Shown: positions 35,873 to 46,325, counted from the stretch's first letter. The stretch: 64,000 nt of DNA from Pseudomonas sp. Irchel s3h17 (GCF_900187505.1 NZ_FYDL01000008.1:124001-188000); one strand, 5' to 3'. Notes: a model not told the origin generated them from the sequence alone. Made by a program: numbers and translations.

Positions 35873-36202
35873 TCACTGAATGTCTTTCAAGTAGTCCTTG
35901 AGCGCGATGAGCGGGGCATTCAGTTGCTCCAGCGTCCGCGCCTGGCTGAAGTCAGCTGACAACCGCTGCAGCTCACGCCCCAGGGGCTTGTCGACACCGC
36001 CTAACGCGCTGAGCGCCAAGCCCAGGCATTCATTGACTTTAAACTGGATGGCCTCGACATCACCTCGGCGCAGCAGCAGCTCGAATACGTCCCTCTGATA
36101 GTCGGCCATGATCAGGTCATCCCGCAGAATCGGGCTTTGGCCTTCTGCCTCGTACGCCAGCTTGAGGGAGAAAAGGGCAACTGTTTCCAGTGGCAATTCC
36201 AT
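35873..36202 (-). CDS. Small helical hypothetical protein
   Basis: The 109-residue product is predicted almost wholly alpha-helical (LETVALFSLKLAYEAEGQS, then VFELLLRRGDVEAIQFKVNE, then LGRELQRLSADFSQARTLEQ). It has no signal peptide or membrane segment. The ATG at 36200-36202 follows AAGGAT. I do not recognise the family. It lies between tRNA-Leu and the PH-domain gene, 52 bases upstream of the latter on the same strand, so the two may form an operon. Confidence 0.6.
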   Translation of the reverse strand: MELPLETVALFSLKLAYEAEGQSPILRDDLIMADYQRDVFELLLRRGDVEAIQFKVNECLGLALSALGGVDKPLGRELQRLSADFSQARTLEQLNAPLIALKDYLKDIQ

Positions 36203-36257
36203 GGGGTGGATCCTTGTGATGTCTGGCAGGACGGTCGTCGGCACTTTCCTGTAGGCG

Positions 36258-36287
36258 AAAAAAAAGGCCTTGCTAAGCAAGACCTTT
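36258..36287 (-). terminator. Terminator of tRNA-Leu
   Basis: Read on the minus strand, AAAGGTCTTGC and GCAAGGCCTTT pair around a TTA loop (one mismatch) and are followed by eight T. It lies immediately after the tRNA 3' end. Confidence 0.85.
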
Positions 36288-36295
36288 CTTAATTT

Positions 36296-36380
36296 TGGTG
36301 CCCCGAGGGAGACTCGAACTCCCACTCCTTTCGAAAACGGATTTTGAATCCGCCGCGTCTACCAATTCCGCCATCAGGGC
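36296..36380 (-). tRNA. tRNA-Leu (anticodon CAA)
   Basis: The 85-base gene, read on the minus strand, begins GCCCTGATGGCGGAATTGG and ends with an encoded CCA. The anticodon stem-loop GCGGA-TTCAAAA-TCCGT gives anticodon CAA. A variable arm of the long class II type (TTTTCGAAAGG) and the T-loop GTTCGAGTC are present. The acceptor arms GCCCTGA/…CGGGGC pair with one mismatch region. It sits at the border between the accessory block and the conserved queA cluster. Confidence 0.93.
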
Positions 36381-36488
36381 TCAATGGCGGCGAAGTATAG
36401 AGATGAGTTTACCGTTGGTCAATCAGCTTTCATGGTCTATTTTCACTATTTCCGCTAGACTTCCCGGCCCTGCTAGACGAACCCCATC

Positions 36489-38683
<2,195 letters not shown>

Positions 38684-38726
38684 GTTTTCTGACCTTAAGA
38701 TTCAATACTTGCAACTGGAGTGCTAA

Positions 38727-39062
38727 ATGAGCTTTTTTATCTCTAATGCTATGGCGGACGCCGCTGCACCTGCTGCTGGCCCAATGGGCGGCGGCTTTGA
38801 GTGGATTTTCCTGGTCGGCTTCCTGGTCATCTTCTACCTGATGATCTGGCGTCCACAGGCCAAGCGCGCCAAAGAGCAGAAGAACCTGCTCGGCAGCCTG
38901 CAAAAAGGTGATGAAGTTGTGACTACTGGCGGTATCGCCGGCAAGATCACCAAAGTAGCTGATGACTTCGTTGTTCTTGAAGTTTCTGACTCGGTAGAGC
39001 TGAAGTTCCAGAAAGGCGCCATCGCTGCCACGCTGCCAAAAGGCACGCTGAAAGCGATCTAA
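38727..39062 (+). CDS. yajC: Sec translocon accessory protein YajC
   Basis: The 111-residue product has one membrane helix (about 24-44, EWIFLVGFLVIFYLMIW) and a cytoplasmic C-terminal domain with RPQAKRAKEQKN and KGDEVVTTGGIAGKI. YajC joins SecD and SecF at the translocon. It is preceded by GGAG and followed after 62 bases by secD. Confidence 0.94.
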   Translation: MSFFISNAMADAAAPAAGPMGGGFEWIFLVGFLVIFYLMIWRPQAKRAKEQKNLLGSLQKGDEVVTTGGIAGKITKVADDFVVLEVSDSVELKFQKGAIAATLPKGTLKAI

Positions 39063-39083
39063 GTTTCATCTTCTACCAATCGA

Positions 39084-39104
39084 CGGGGCGCGCAAGGCGC
39101 CCCG
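39084..39104 (+). other. GC-rich hairpin between yajC and secD
   Basis: CGGGGCGC and GCGCCCCG form a perfect 8-bp stem around a 5-base loop. No T-run follows, so it is not a classical terminator. It may stabilise the upstream mRNA end or tune secD expression. Confidence 0.45.
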
Positions 39105-39124
39105 CGTCATAAGCGGGCGGCGTG

Positions 39125-40993
39125 ATGCTGAACAAATACCCTCTGTGGAAATACGTACTGATCCTGGCGGTGCTAGCGGTCGGTCTGATTTATTCCGCTC
39201 CCAATCTATACCCTGACGATCCGGCCATTCAGGTCAGTGGTGCAAGTACTGCGTTGCAGGTGACTCAGGCTGATCTGGATCGTGTGAGCAAAGCGCTCAA
39301 CGAGGCCGGGATCAACGTCAAGGCCGCCACTCTGGCGGAAAAAGGCAAGGGCGGTCTGGTACGCCTGACCAAGCAGGAAGACCAACTTCCAGCCAAGGAC
39401 GTCGTGCGCAAGGCACTGGGCGATGATTATGTTGTCGCGCTGAACCTGGCACAAACCACCCCGCAATGGCTGCGCAGCCTCGGCGCGCACCCGATGAAGC
39501 TGGGCCTGGACTTGTCCGGTGGTGTGCACTTCCTGCTGGAAGTGGACATGGACAAAGCCCTCGATGCCCGCATGAAAGTCTACGAAGGCGACGTCAAGAG
39601 CCTGTTGCGTAAAGAGCGTCTGCGCTATCGCAGCCTGCCGCAACTGGGTGGCGCCATTCAGCTGGGCTTCACTGATGAAGCGGCCCGCGAACAGGCCCGC
39701 ACGCTGATCCGCAAGAGCTTCAACGATTTCGACATTGTTCCCGCCGACCTCAATGGTCAGCCGGTGCTGCGTCTGGCGATGACCCCGGCCAAGCTGGCGG
39801 AAATCCGCGAATACTCCATCAAGCAGAACTTGACCACGGTACGTAACCGCGTCAACGAGCTGGGTGTAGCCGAGCCTATCGTTCAGCGCCAGGGTGCCAA
39901 CCGCATCGTGGTCGAGCTGCCAGGCGTGCAGGACACTGCCGAAGCCAAGCGTATCCTGGGCAAGACGGCCAACCTTGAGTTCCGTCTGGCCGCAGAGCCG
40001 GGTGCTTCGAAAGCCACTTCCGAAACCTTCGAGTTCCGTGAGGGCAACCGTCCTCCTGCGCTCATCGAGCGTGGGCTGATCATCACCGGTGACCAGGTGA
40101 CTGACGCCAAGGCCGGTTTCGGTGAACAGGGCTCGCCGGAAGTGAACATTCGTCTGGACGGTCACGGCGGCGAGCTGATGAACCGTGCGACCCGTTCGAA
40201 CGTCGGCCGCAGCATGGCGGTGATCTTCATCGAGCAGCGCCCGGTGACCACCTACGTCAAGCAGATGGTCAACGGCGTCGAGAAAGACGTGCCGGTCCAG
40301 ACCTTCAAGGAAGAGAAGAAGATCATCAGCCTGGCGACCATCCAGTCGCCGCTGGGCGCCCAGTTCCGTATCACTGGCCTGACCGGCCAGGGCGAATCCT
40401 CGGAGCTGGCCCTGTTGCTGCGCGCCGGTGGCCTGGCTGCACCGATGTACTTTGCCGAAGAACGGACCATCGGTCCAAGCCTGGGTGCCGACAACATCAC
40501 CAAGGGTATCGATGCGTCGCTGTGGGGCATGCTGTTCGTGTCGCTGTTCATTATCGCCATCTACCGCTTCTTCGGCATCATTGCCACCGTCGCTCTATCG
40601 GTGAACATGGTGTTGCTGCTGGCCCTGATGTCGCTGCTGGGTGCAACCCTGACCCTGCCGGGTATCGCCGGTATCGTGTTGACCATGGGCATGGCGGTCG
40701 ACGCCAACGTGCTGATCTTCTCGCGGATCCGTGAAGAGATCGCTGCGGGCATGACCGTGCAGCGTGCAATCAACGAAGGCTTCGGCCGGGCATTTACCGC
40801 GATTCTCGACGCCAACCTGACCACCTTGCTGGTCGGCGGCATCCTCTTTGCCATGGGCACCGGCCCGGTCAAGGGCTTCGCAGTGACCATGTCCCTCGGG
40901 ATCTTTACCTCGATGTTCACGGCCATCATGGTGACCCGCGCGATGGTCAACCTGATCTTCGGCGGTCGTGACTTCAAGAAGTTGTGGATTTAA
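39125..40993 (+). CDS. secD: Protein translocase subunit SecD
   Basis: The 622-residue product starts MLNKYPLWKYVLILAVLAVG (first helix) and has the SecD periplasmic domains, including KLGLDLSGGVHFLLEVDMD. Five C-terminal helices carry the RND-like segments GPSLGADNITKGIDAS and AVDANVLIFSRIREE. SecDF uses the proton gradient to pull preproteins across the membrane. I chose the ATG at 39125; a GTG directly before it would add one residue. secF follows after 9 bases. Confidence 0.96.
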   Translation: MLNKYPLWKYVLILAVLAVGLIYSAPNLYPDDPAIQVSGASTALQVTQADLDRVSKALNEAGINVKAATLAEKGKGGLVRLTKQEDQLPAKDVVRKALGDDYVVALNLAQTTPQWLRSLGAHPMKLGLDLSGGVHFLLEVDMDKALDARMKVYEGDVKSLLRKERLRYRSLPQLGGAIQLGFTDEAAREQARTLIRKSFNDFDIVPADLNGQPVLRLAMTPAKLAEIREYSIKQNLTTVRNRVNELGVAEPIVQRQGANRIVVELPGVQDTAEAKRILGKTANLEFRLAAEPGASKATSETFEFREGNRPPALIERGLIITGDQVTDAKAGFGEQGSPEVNIRLDGHGGELMNRATRSNVGRSMAVIFIEQRPVTTYVKQMVNGVEKDVPVQTFKEEKKIISLATIQSPLGAQFRITGLTGQGESSELALLLRAGGLAAPMYFAEERTIGPSLGADNITKGIDASLWGMLFVSLFIIAIYRFFGIIATVALSVNMVLLLALMSLLGATLTLPGIAGIVLTMGMAVDANVLIFSRIREEIAAGMTVQRAINEGFGRAFTAILDANLTTLLVGGILFAMGTGPVKGFAVTMSLGIFTSMFTAIMVTRAMVNLIFGGRDFKKLWI

Positions 40994-41002
40994 GGGGCTG
41001 CC

Positions 41003-41917
41003 ATGTTACGTACAATCAACTTCATGGGCGTTCGCAACGTTGCGTTCGGCGTCACATTGTTCCTTACGGTCCTGGCCTTGTTCAGCTGCGTCACCAAGGG
41101 CATGAACTGGGGGCTGGACTTCACCGGCGGTACGCTCATCGAGCTGACCTACGAGCGTCCGGCCGATGTGACCAAGGTGCGCGAGCAACTGGCTTCGTCG
41201 GGCTATAACGACGCCGTGGTCCAGAGCTTCGGTGCTACCACCGACTTGCTGGTGCGGATGCCGGGCGATGACCCGCTGCTGGGTCAAAAGGTGGCTGAAG
41301 CGCTGCAGAAGGTCGGTGGCGACAACTCGGCCGTGGTCAAGCGCGTCGAGTTCGTCGGCCCGCAGGTGGGTGAGGAACTGCGCGACCAGGGCGGCCTCGG
41401 CATGCTGATGGCGCTGGGCGGCATCCTGCTCTACCTGGCGTTCCGCTTTCAGTGGAAGTTTGCGGTCGGTGCGATCGTATCCTTGATCCACGACGTGATC
41501 GTGACCATCGGTATCCTGTCGTACTTCCAGATCACCTTCGACCTGACGGTGCTGGCGGCGGTGCTGGCGATCATCGGCTACTCGCTCAACGACACCATCG
41601 TGGTGTTCGACCGGGTGCGTGAGAACTTCCGGGTGCTGCGCAAGGCCAGCCTGATCGAGAACATCAACATCTCGACCACGCAAACCCTGCTGCGCACCAT
41701 GGCAACGTCGATCTCCACCTTGCTGGCGATCGCGGCCCTGTTGTTCTTCGGTGGCGACAACCTGTTCGGCTTCTCCATTGCGCTGTTCATCGGTGTACTG
41801 GCGGGTACCTACTCGTCGATCTACATCGCCAACGTGGTGCTGATCTGGCTGAGCCTGAGCAGCGAGGACCTGATTCCTCCTGCCAACACCGAAAAGGAAG
41901 TGGACGACCGTCCTTGA
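41003..41917 (+). CDS. secF: Protein translocase subunit SecF
   Basis: The 304-residue product has six membrane helices and the SecF motifs WGLDFTGGTLIEL, GPQVGEELRDQG and YSLNDTIVVFDRVREN. It forms a complex with SecD and YajC. It is the last gene of the cluster and is followed by a terminator. Confidence 0.96.
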   Translation: MLRTINFMGVRNVAFGVTLFLTVLALFSCVTKGMNWGLDFTGGTLIELTYERPADVTKVREQLASSGYNDAVVQSFGATTDLLVRMPGDDPLLGQKVAEALQKVGGDNSAVVKRVEFVGPQVGEELRDQGGLGMLMALGGILLYLAFRFQWKFAVGAIVSLIHDVIVTIGILSYFQITFDLTVLAAVLAIIGYSLNDTIVVFDRVRENFRVLRKASLIENINISTTQTLLRTMATSISTLLAIAALLFFGGDNLFGFSIALFIGVLAGTYSSIYIANVVLIWLSLSSEDLIPPANTEKEVDDRP

Positions 41918-41943
41918 GGCGTCATTCCTTCTGGTAATATCTG

Positions 41944-41977
41944 AAAAGGCGCGAGTATTGAACTCGCGCCTTTTTTT
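41944..41977 (+). terminator. Rho-independent terminator after secF
   Basis: AAAAGGCGCGAGT and ACTCGCGCCTTTT pair perfectly around a short loop, with seven T at the end. It starts 27 bases after the secF stop. Confidence 0.92.
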
Positions 41978-42036
41978 GTGTTCCAAGGCTGGGAGAAGCG
42001 CGGGTTTATCCCGCATGTGATGGTCAGGAGGTTCAT

Positions 42037-42585
42037 GTGAACAAGTCGATGCTGGTGGGTGCGGTGCTAGGTGCTGTCGCTGTCACCGCGGGGGGGGCTG
42101 TTGCCACCTATAAGCTGGTAAAAAGCGGCCCTGAGTACGCTCAGGTATTGGCGGTCGAGCCGGTCAAACAACAGATCAAGACACCACGTGAAGTCTGCAA
42201 GGATGTCGCCGTTACCCGGCAAGCGCCGGTAAAAGATCAACACCAGATCGCCGGTACCGTGCTGGGTGCGGTGGCGGGTGGTCTGCTGGGCAACCAGATC
42301 GGCGGCGGTAGCGGTAAGAAGATCGCCACGGTCGCGGGTGCGGTGGGCGGCGGTTACGCCGGCAACAAGGTGCAGGAAGGCATGCAGGAGCGTGATACCT
42401 ACACCACCACGCAAACCCGTTGCAATACGGTCAATGACATCAGCGAGAAGGTCGTAGGCTACGACGTGCGTTATTCGCTGGCCGGCAAGGAAGGCAAGGT
42501 GCGCATGGATCGTGATCCGGGCAACCAGATTCCGGTCGACAAGGAAGGTCAGCTGATCCTGGGGCAGAACGAACCGGCTCAGTGA
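42037..42585 (+). CDS. Glycine-zipper 2TM-domain protein
   Basis: The 182-residue product starts with an N-terminal hydrophobic segment (about 5-25) and has a glycine-zipper region (about 70-110, AGTVLGAVAGGLLGNQIGGG then IATVAGAVGGGYAGNKVQEG). A C-terminal domain with a Cys pair region (CKDV, TRCNTV) and VVGYDVRYSLAGKEGKVRMD follows. It starts with GTG at 42037 after AGGAGG. It is likely a periplasmic or outer-membrane protein of unknown function, conserved next to secF in Pseudomonas. Confidence 0.87.
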   Translation: MNKSMLVGAVLGAVAVTAGGAVATYKLVKSGPEYAQVLAVEPVKQQIKTPREVCKDVAVTRQAPVKDQHQIAGTVLGAVAGGLLGNQIGGGSGKKIATVAGAVGGGYAGNKVQEGMQERDTYTTTQTRCNTVNDISEKVVGYDVRYSLAGKEGKVRMDRDPGNQIPVDKEGQLILGQNEPAQ

Positions 42586-42608
42586 TCCGCTGAACTCAAG
42601 TTCAACAA

Positions 42609-42634
42609 GAAGCACCCTGCGGGGTGCTTTTTTG
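42609..42634 (+). terminator. Terminator after the glycine-zipper gene
   Basis: AAGCACCC and GGGGTGCTT pair around a TGC loop, followed by six T. It starts 23 bases after the stop codon. Confidence 0.88.
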
Positions 42635-42696
42635 TGCGCGGATTCAGGTGTTGTGCCGCTTTTGGTGTCTTTTGGATTAAATCTGGGTGTGCTGCC

Positions 42697-42794
42697 TGTA
42701 GGAGCGAGCGTGCTCGCGATGAATTCAAGAGTCGCGTTTAATCAGAAAGCACGCGCTATCGTTGACGACCATCGCGAGCGTGCTCGCTCCTACA
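42697..42794. repeat. REP doublet of the GAGCG(T/A)GCTCGC type
   Basis: TGTAGGAGCGAGCGTGCTCG at the left and its reverse complement at 42775-42794 face each other across about 58 bases. This core (GCGAGCGTGCTCGC) differs by one base from the doublet at 59191-59288 (GCGAGCTTGCTCGC). Confidence 0.8.
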
Positions 42795-42825
42795 GTGGAG
42801 GGTAAATCGCAGGCATAAAAAAGCA

Positions 42826-42835
42826 CCCCGAAGGG
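42826..42835. repeat. Left target-site duplication of element copy 2
   Basis: CCCCGAAGGG directly precedes the element and recurs exactly at 42951-42960. Joined without the element, the sequence reads GCACCCCGAAGGGTGC, the hairpin of the suhB terminator. Confidence 0.85.
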
Positions 42836-42950
42836 TAATGCCGATCAGTTAAGCCAAAGACCAGCCGAACATAGTACCCGTGGCGAGGGAGCAAGCTCCC
42901 TCGCCACGGGTTTCGTGTTCGGCTTTATTTCTCTTAACTGACTAGCATTA
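42836..42950. mobile_element. Short non-autonomous transposable element (MITE-like), copy 2
   Basis: The 115-base element begins TAATGCCGATCAGTTAAG, identical to copy 1, and ends with the reverse complement of TAATGCTAGTCAGTTAAG. The left 40 and right 40 bases match copy 1 closely. The interior is a single REP palindrome (42880-42907), whereas copy 1 has a doublet, so the cargo has shrunk or grown between them. It is flanked by a 10-base duplication. Confidence 0.85.
42880..42907. repeat. Single REP palindrome inside element copy 2
   Basis: GTGGCGAGGGAGC and GCTCCCTCGCCAC form an almost uninterrupted palindrome. It is the fused outer arms of the REP doublet seen in copy 1, with everything between them missing. 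Confidence 0.8.
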
Positions 42951-42970
42951 CCCCGAAGGGTGCTTTCTGT
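42951..42970 (-). terminator. suhB terminator, interrupted by the mobile element
   Basis: On the minus strand the left arm AGAAAGCACCC (42970-42960 region) follows the suhB stop. Its partner arm GGGTGCTTTTTT lies beyond the element, at about 42831-42817. Removing the element and one copy of the duplication restores AAAGCACCC-TTCG-GGGTGCTTT with a T-run. The remaining halves may still pair weakly with the duplicated bases. Confidence 0.7.
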
Positions 42971-42979
42971 GCCAATCGC

Positions 42980-43798
42980 TTAGCGTTTCAGCGAGGCTGG
43001 CAGGTGCGGCTGGATGGCCGTCAGGACTGCCTTGAAGCATTTGGTGTTGCCGGCAACGATGTGGCCTTTTTCAAGGAAATCGTGACCGCCGGTGAAATCG
43101 CTCACCAGGCCGCCTGCTTCCTGGATCAGCAGGGCGCCTGCTGCCATGTCCCACTCGGACAGGCCCGACTCCCAGAAGGCGTCGAAGCGGCCAGCGGCCA
43201 CGTAGGCCAGGTCCAGGCTTGCTGCGCCAGCGCGACGGATGCCGGCGGTCTGGCCAACCAGGCTGCGGAACATGCCCAGGTAGTTGTCGAGGTTGTCCAT
43301 CTGGTCGTCGCGGAACGGGAAGCCCGTGCCCAGCAGGGCGCCGTCAAGGCTGGTGCGGCCGCTGACGCGCATGCGACGGCCGTTGAGTTGGGCGCCACGA
43401 CCACGGCTGGCAGTGAATTCTTCCTGGCGAACCGGGTCCAGGACCACGGCGTGTTCCAGGCGACCACGGTATTTGCAGGCAATGCTCACGGCGAAGTGCG
43501 GAATGCCGCGCAGGAAGTTGGTGGTACCGTCCAGGGGGTCGATGATCCACAGGTATTCTTCGCCTTCGATACCGGTGCCGGCGTGCATGCCGGTCTCTTC
43601 GCCCAGGATCGAGTGGTTCGGGTAGGCCTTGCGCAGGGCATCGACGATTTTCTGTTCGGCCGCGCGATCAACTTCGGACACGTAGTCCTTGGCGTCTTTT
43701 TCGTCGACCTTGATGGTATCCAGGCGCTCGATGGAGCGGAAAATCAATTCACTGGCGCTGCGGGCGGCGCGCAGCGCGATATTCAGCATGGGCTGCAT
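42980..43798 (-). CDS. suhB: Inositol-1-monophosphatase family protein SuhB
   Basis: The 272-residue product shows the family motifs: GEETG (metal ligands), WIIDPLDGTTNFLRGIPHF, and WDMAAGALLIQEAGG near the C-terminus. It is a Mg2+-dependent phosphatase; in Enterobacteria SuhB also joins the rRNA antitermination complex, and in P. aeruginosa it affects virulence regulation. It stands alone and is divergent from trmJ. Its terminator has been split by element copy 2. Confidence 0.94.
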   Translation of the reverse strand: MQPMLNIALRAARSASELIFRSIERLDTIKVDEKDAKDYVSEVDRAAEQKIVDALRKAYPNHSILGEETGMHAGTGIEGEEYLWIIDPLDGTTNFLRGIPHFAVSIACKYRGRLEHAVVLDPVRQEEFTASRGRGAQLNGRRMRVSGRTSLDGALLGTGFPFRDDQMDNLDNYLGMFRSLVGQTAGIRRAGAASLDLAYVAAGRFDAFWESGLSEWDMAAGALLIQEAGGLVSDFTGGHDFLEKGHIVAGNTKCFKAVLTAIQPHLPASLKR

Positions 43799-44100
43799 GG
43801 ATGTGTCACCTAAGGTTGTTAAAGAAAGCCGAGCATTCTAGCAGAAAGTTTCTACAGATGAACGACGACGTTCGCTTTCGTGACCTAACTTTGCATCCGG
43901 CCCTTTAAAGGCGCGGGCTTTTTGACGAGCGGTCAATGGGCCCGGGCGGGGCGTCGTGGCGATTCATGGTGGGCGACGGGCGCGCGTCGGTGCCGCATGG
44001 CGACAGTGAGTGGGGTCGGGCCAGGCAGTAATATTTGAGGCAGGATGCCTGGATGAACTGTAAGATTTGCCGCCAAATCCCCTGTCAGAGAGCGCCTCCC
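43799..44100. other. Divergent promoter region between suhB and trmJ
   Basis: About 300 bases hold no convincing gene. An ATG at 44035 is in frame with trmJ but its 22 codons are not convincing as protein. The region should carry both promoters; I could not assign boxes with confidence. Confidence 0.4.
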
Positions 44101-44871
44101 TTGCTGCAGAACATTCGTGTCGTCCTGGTCAATACCAGCCATCCGGGCAATATCGGCGGGGCTGCGCGTGCCATGAAGAACATGGGGCTGTCGCGGCTGG
44201 TGCTGGTCGAACCGCGGATTTTTCCGCACCACGAAGCCGATGCGCGGGCCTCCGGTGCCGGTGACATTCTGGAAAATGCCCAGGTTGTCGCCACCCTGGA
44301 AGATGCCCTGGTGGGCTGCAACCTGGTGCTGGGCACCAGTGCTCGGGATCGTCGCATTCCCTGGCCGTTGCTCGATCCGCGTGAGTGCGGCAGCAAAGTG
44401 GTTGAAGAAGCCGGGCAGGGCGCCGAGATCGCTCTGGTGTTCGGTCGTGAAGATTCCGGCCTGACCAATGAAGAGCTGCAGCGATGTCATTTCCATGTGC
44501 ACATCCCTTCGGATCCTGAGTTCAGCTCGCTGAATCTCGGGGCGGCGGTGCAGGTGCTCAGCTATGAAGTGCGCATGTCCTGGCTGGCGGCACAAGGCCA
44601 GCCGAGCAAGGTCGAGAAAGATGAAGTGGCGTCCATCAAAAGCGGTGAGTTGGCGACCATGGATGAGCTGGAGCGATTCTATGAGCACCTGGAGCAGACC
44701 CTGGTGGCCATTGAGTTTCTCGATCCGGAAAAACCACGGCACTTGATGGCGCGCCTGCGTCGGTTGTACGGTCGAAGCTCGGTAAGCCGGGCGGAAATGA
44801 ATATTTTGCGTGGCATCCTCACGGAAACCCAGAAAGCGGCCCGTGGCGAGCTCCTTAAACGGAAGGATTAA
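44101..44871 (+). CDS. trmJ: tRNA (cytidine/uridine-2'-O-)-methyltransferase TrmJ
   Basis: The 256-residue product is a SPOUT methyltransferase: [25 protein letters not shown] at the start, [16 protein letters not shown], and [15 protein letters not shown] in the knot. It methylates the 2'-O of nucleotide 32 of several tRNAs. I propose the TTG at 44101 as start because this gives the family length and N-terminus; ATG codons further upstream (44035, 44053) add a stretch that does not look conserved. It overlaps the following cysE start by a base or is 2 bases away. Confidence 0.9.
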   Translation: MLQNIRVVLVNTSHPGNIGGAARAMKNMGLSRLVLVEPRIFPHHEADARASGAGDILENAQVVATLEDALVGCNLVLGTSARDRRIPWPLLDPRECGSKVVEEAGQGAEIALVFGREDSGLTNEELQRCHFHVHIPSDPEFSSLNLGAAVQVLSYEVRMSWLAAQGQPSKVEKDEVASIKSGELATMDELERFYEHLEQTLVAIEFLDPEKPRHLMARLRRLYGRSSVSRAEMNILRGILTETQKAARGELLKRKD

Positions 44872-44873
44872 TG

Positions 44874-45650
44874 ATGTTCGAGCGTTTGCGTGAAGATATC
44901 CAGAGCGTTTTCCATCGCGACCCGGCGGCACGTAATGCGTTTGAGGTGCTGACCTGCTACCCGGGCATGCACGCCATCTGGATTCATCGCCTGTCGTCGG
45001 CGTTGTGGGGCATGGGCTGGAAATGGCTGGCGCGACTGGTGTCGAACTTCGGTCGCTGGCTGACCGGGATCGAGATTCATCCGGGCGCCAAGGTCGGCCG
45101 GCGCTTCTTTATCGACCACGGCATGGGCATCGTCATCGGCGAAACCGCTGAGATCGGCAATGACGTCACCCTGTATCAGGGCGTGACCCTGGGCGGCACC
45201 AGCTGGAACAAAGGCAAGCGCCACCCTACGCTGGAAGATGGCGTAGTGGTGGGGGCGGGCGCCAAGGTGTTGGGGCCGTTCACGGTGGGCGCGGGCGCCA
45301 AGGTCGGCTCCAATGCCGTCGTGACCAAGGCGGTGCCAGCGGGGGCGACGGTGGTCGGGATTCCCGGGCGGATCATCGTCAAGTCTGACGACGAGCAGGA
45401 AGCCAAGCGCAAGGCCATGGCCGAGAAGCTCGGGTTCGACGCCTATGGCGTCAGCGAAGACATGCCGGACCCGGTGGCGCGTGCCATCGGTCAGTTGCTG
45501 GATCACCTGCAGGCGGTGGACGGTCGGCTGGAGGATATGTGCGGTGCGTTGAAGGACCTGGGTAGCCCGTACTGTGCCAAGGATTTGCCTGAACTGCGCG
45601 AGGAAGACTTCGCCTGCGTGAAGGGCAAGGATGAAAGCCAGGCGAGCTGA
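44874..45650 (+). CDS. cysE: Serine O-acetyltransferase
   Basis: The 258-residue product has the left-handed beta-helix hexapeptide repeats (about 65-165) with [19 protein letters not shown], the active His region, and [18 protein letters not shown]. It makes O-acetylserine, the precursor of cysteine, which feeds sulfur to the following Fe-S genes. GGAAGG precedes the ATG at 44874 by 7 bases; the ATG at 44871 is too close. The C-terminal extension of about 60 residues is usual in Pseudomonas. Confidence 0.94.
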   Translation: MFERLREDIQSVFHRDPAARNAFEVLTCYPGMHAIWIHRLSSALWGMGWKWLARLVSNFGRWLTGIEIHPGAKVGRRFFIDHGMGIVIGETAEIGNDVTLYQGVTLGGTSWNKGKRHPTLEDGVVVGAGAKVLGPFTVGAGAKVGSNAVVTKAVPAGATVVGIPGRIIVKSDDEQEAKRKAMAEKLGFDAYGVSEDMPDPVARAIGQLLDHLQAVDGRLEDMCGALKDLGSPYCAKDLPELREEDFACVKGKDESQAS

Positions 45651-45742
45651 TGGCGTGGTTTGTGTCGCGGCTCAGTGGTGCGCCTCGCGGGTGTGCCATT
45701 AAGCTGCAGACTTTGCTATAGTGCGCGCGCTCTTTTACGGGT

Positions 45743-45792
45743 AAACCTGACTAAAGTACTAGGTCTTATAGTTGACTTAAATACTCGGGAAT
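45743..45792 (+). promoter_or_regulatory. Two adjacent IscR type 1 sites upstream of iscR
   Basis: The 25-base stretch 45768-45792 (ATAGTTGACT-TAAAT-ACTCGGGAAT) fits the IscR type 1 consensus ATASYYGACTRWWWYAGTCRRSTAT. The preceding 25 bases, 45743-45767 (core CCTGACTAAAGTACTAGG), form a second, weaker match exactly adjacent. [2Fe-2S]-IscR bound here would repress the isc operon, as in E. coli. Confidence 0.6.
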
Positions 45793-45800
45793 TGCATACT
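45772..45800 (+). promoter_or_regulatory. Probable sigma70 promoter of the isc operon
   Basis: TTGACT (45772-45777) and CATACT (45795-45800) are separated by 17 bases. The -35 box lies inside the downstream IscR site, so IscR binding would block RNA polymerase. Transcription would start near 45807, about 27 bases before the iscR start codon. Confidence 0.6.
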
Positions 45801-45833
45801 CGTCCCCATCCCGAAACTCCGTGGTAATTGTCC

Positions 45834-46325
45834 ATGCGACTGACTACAAAAGGCCGATACGCTGTCACCGCCATGCTTGACCTGGCGTTGCACGCGCAGC
45901 ATGGGCCGGTGTCCCTGGCTGATATCTCCGAGCGCCAAGGCATTTCCCTGTCCTACCTCGAACAGCTTTTTGCCAAACTGCGCCGCAGCAACCTGGTGTC
46001 CAGTGTTCGCGGTCCAGGCGGCGGCTACCAGCTGTCGCGTGAGATGCAGGGGATCCAGGTGGCTCAGGTCATTGATGCGGTGAACGAATCGGTCGATGCA
46101 ACCAAATGCCAGGGGCTGGGTGATTGCCATGGTGGCGACACCTGTCTGACCCACCACTTGTGGTGTGATCTGAGCCTGCAAATCCACGAATTTCTCAGCG
46201 GTATCAGCTTGGCTGATCTTGTCACTCGCCGTGAGGTACAAGAAGTAGCCCAGCGTCAGGACCAGCGTCGTTGCAACAGCAAGACGCCGCGTCTGGACAA
46301 GATTGAAGCGTCCGCCGTCGAATGA
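45834..46325 (+). CDS. iscR: Fe-S cluster-sensing regulator IscR
   Basis: The 163-residue product is an Rrf2-family regulator: [20 protein letters not shown] at the start, a winged helix with [15 protein letters not shown] and VRGPGGGY, and the cluster ligands in [14 protein letters not shown] (three Cys at about 92, 98 and 104) with a His three residues later. It represses isc genes when loaded with [2Fe-2S]. I chose the ATG at 45834; a TTG two codons upstream is in frame. First gene of the isc operon. Confidence 0.95.
   Translation: MRLTTKGRYAVTAMLDLALHAQHGPVSLADISERQGISLSYLEQLFAKLRRSNLVSSVRGPGGGYQLSREMQGIQVAQVIDAVNESVDATKCQGLGDCHGGDTCLTHHLWCDLSLQIHEFLSGISLADLVTRREVQEVAQRQDQRRCNSKTPRLDKIEASAVE

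Noticed and set aside
36420-36488. preQ1 riboswitch upstream of queA
   Set aside because: The 70-base gap has no recognisable preQ1 aptamer, and queA itself is not usually under one in this genus.
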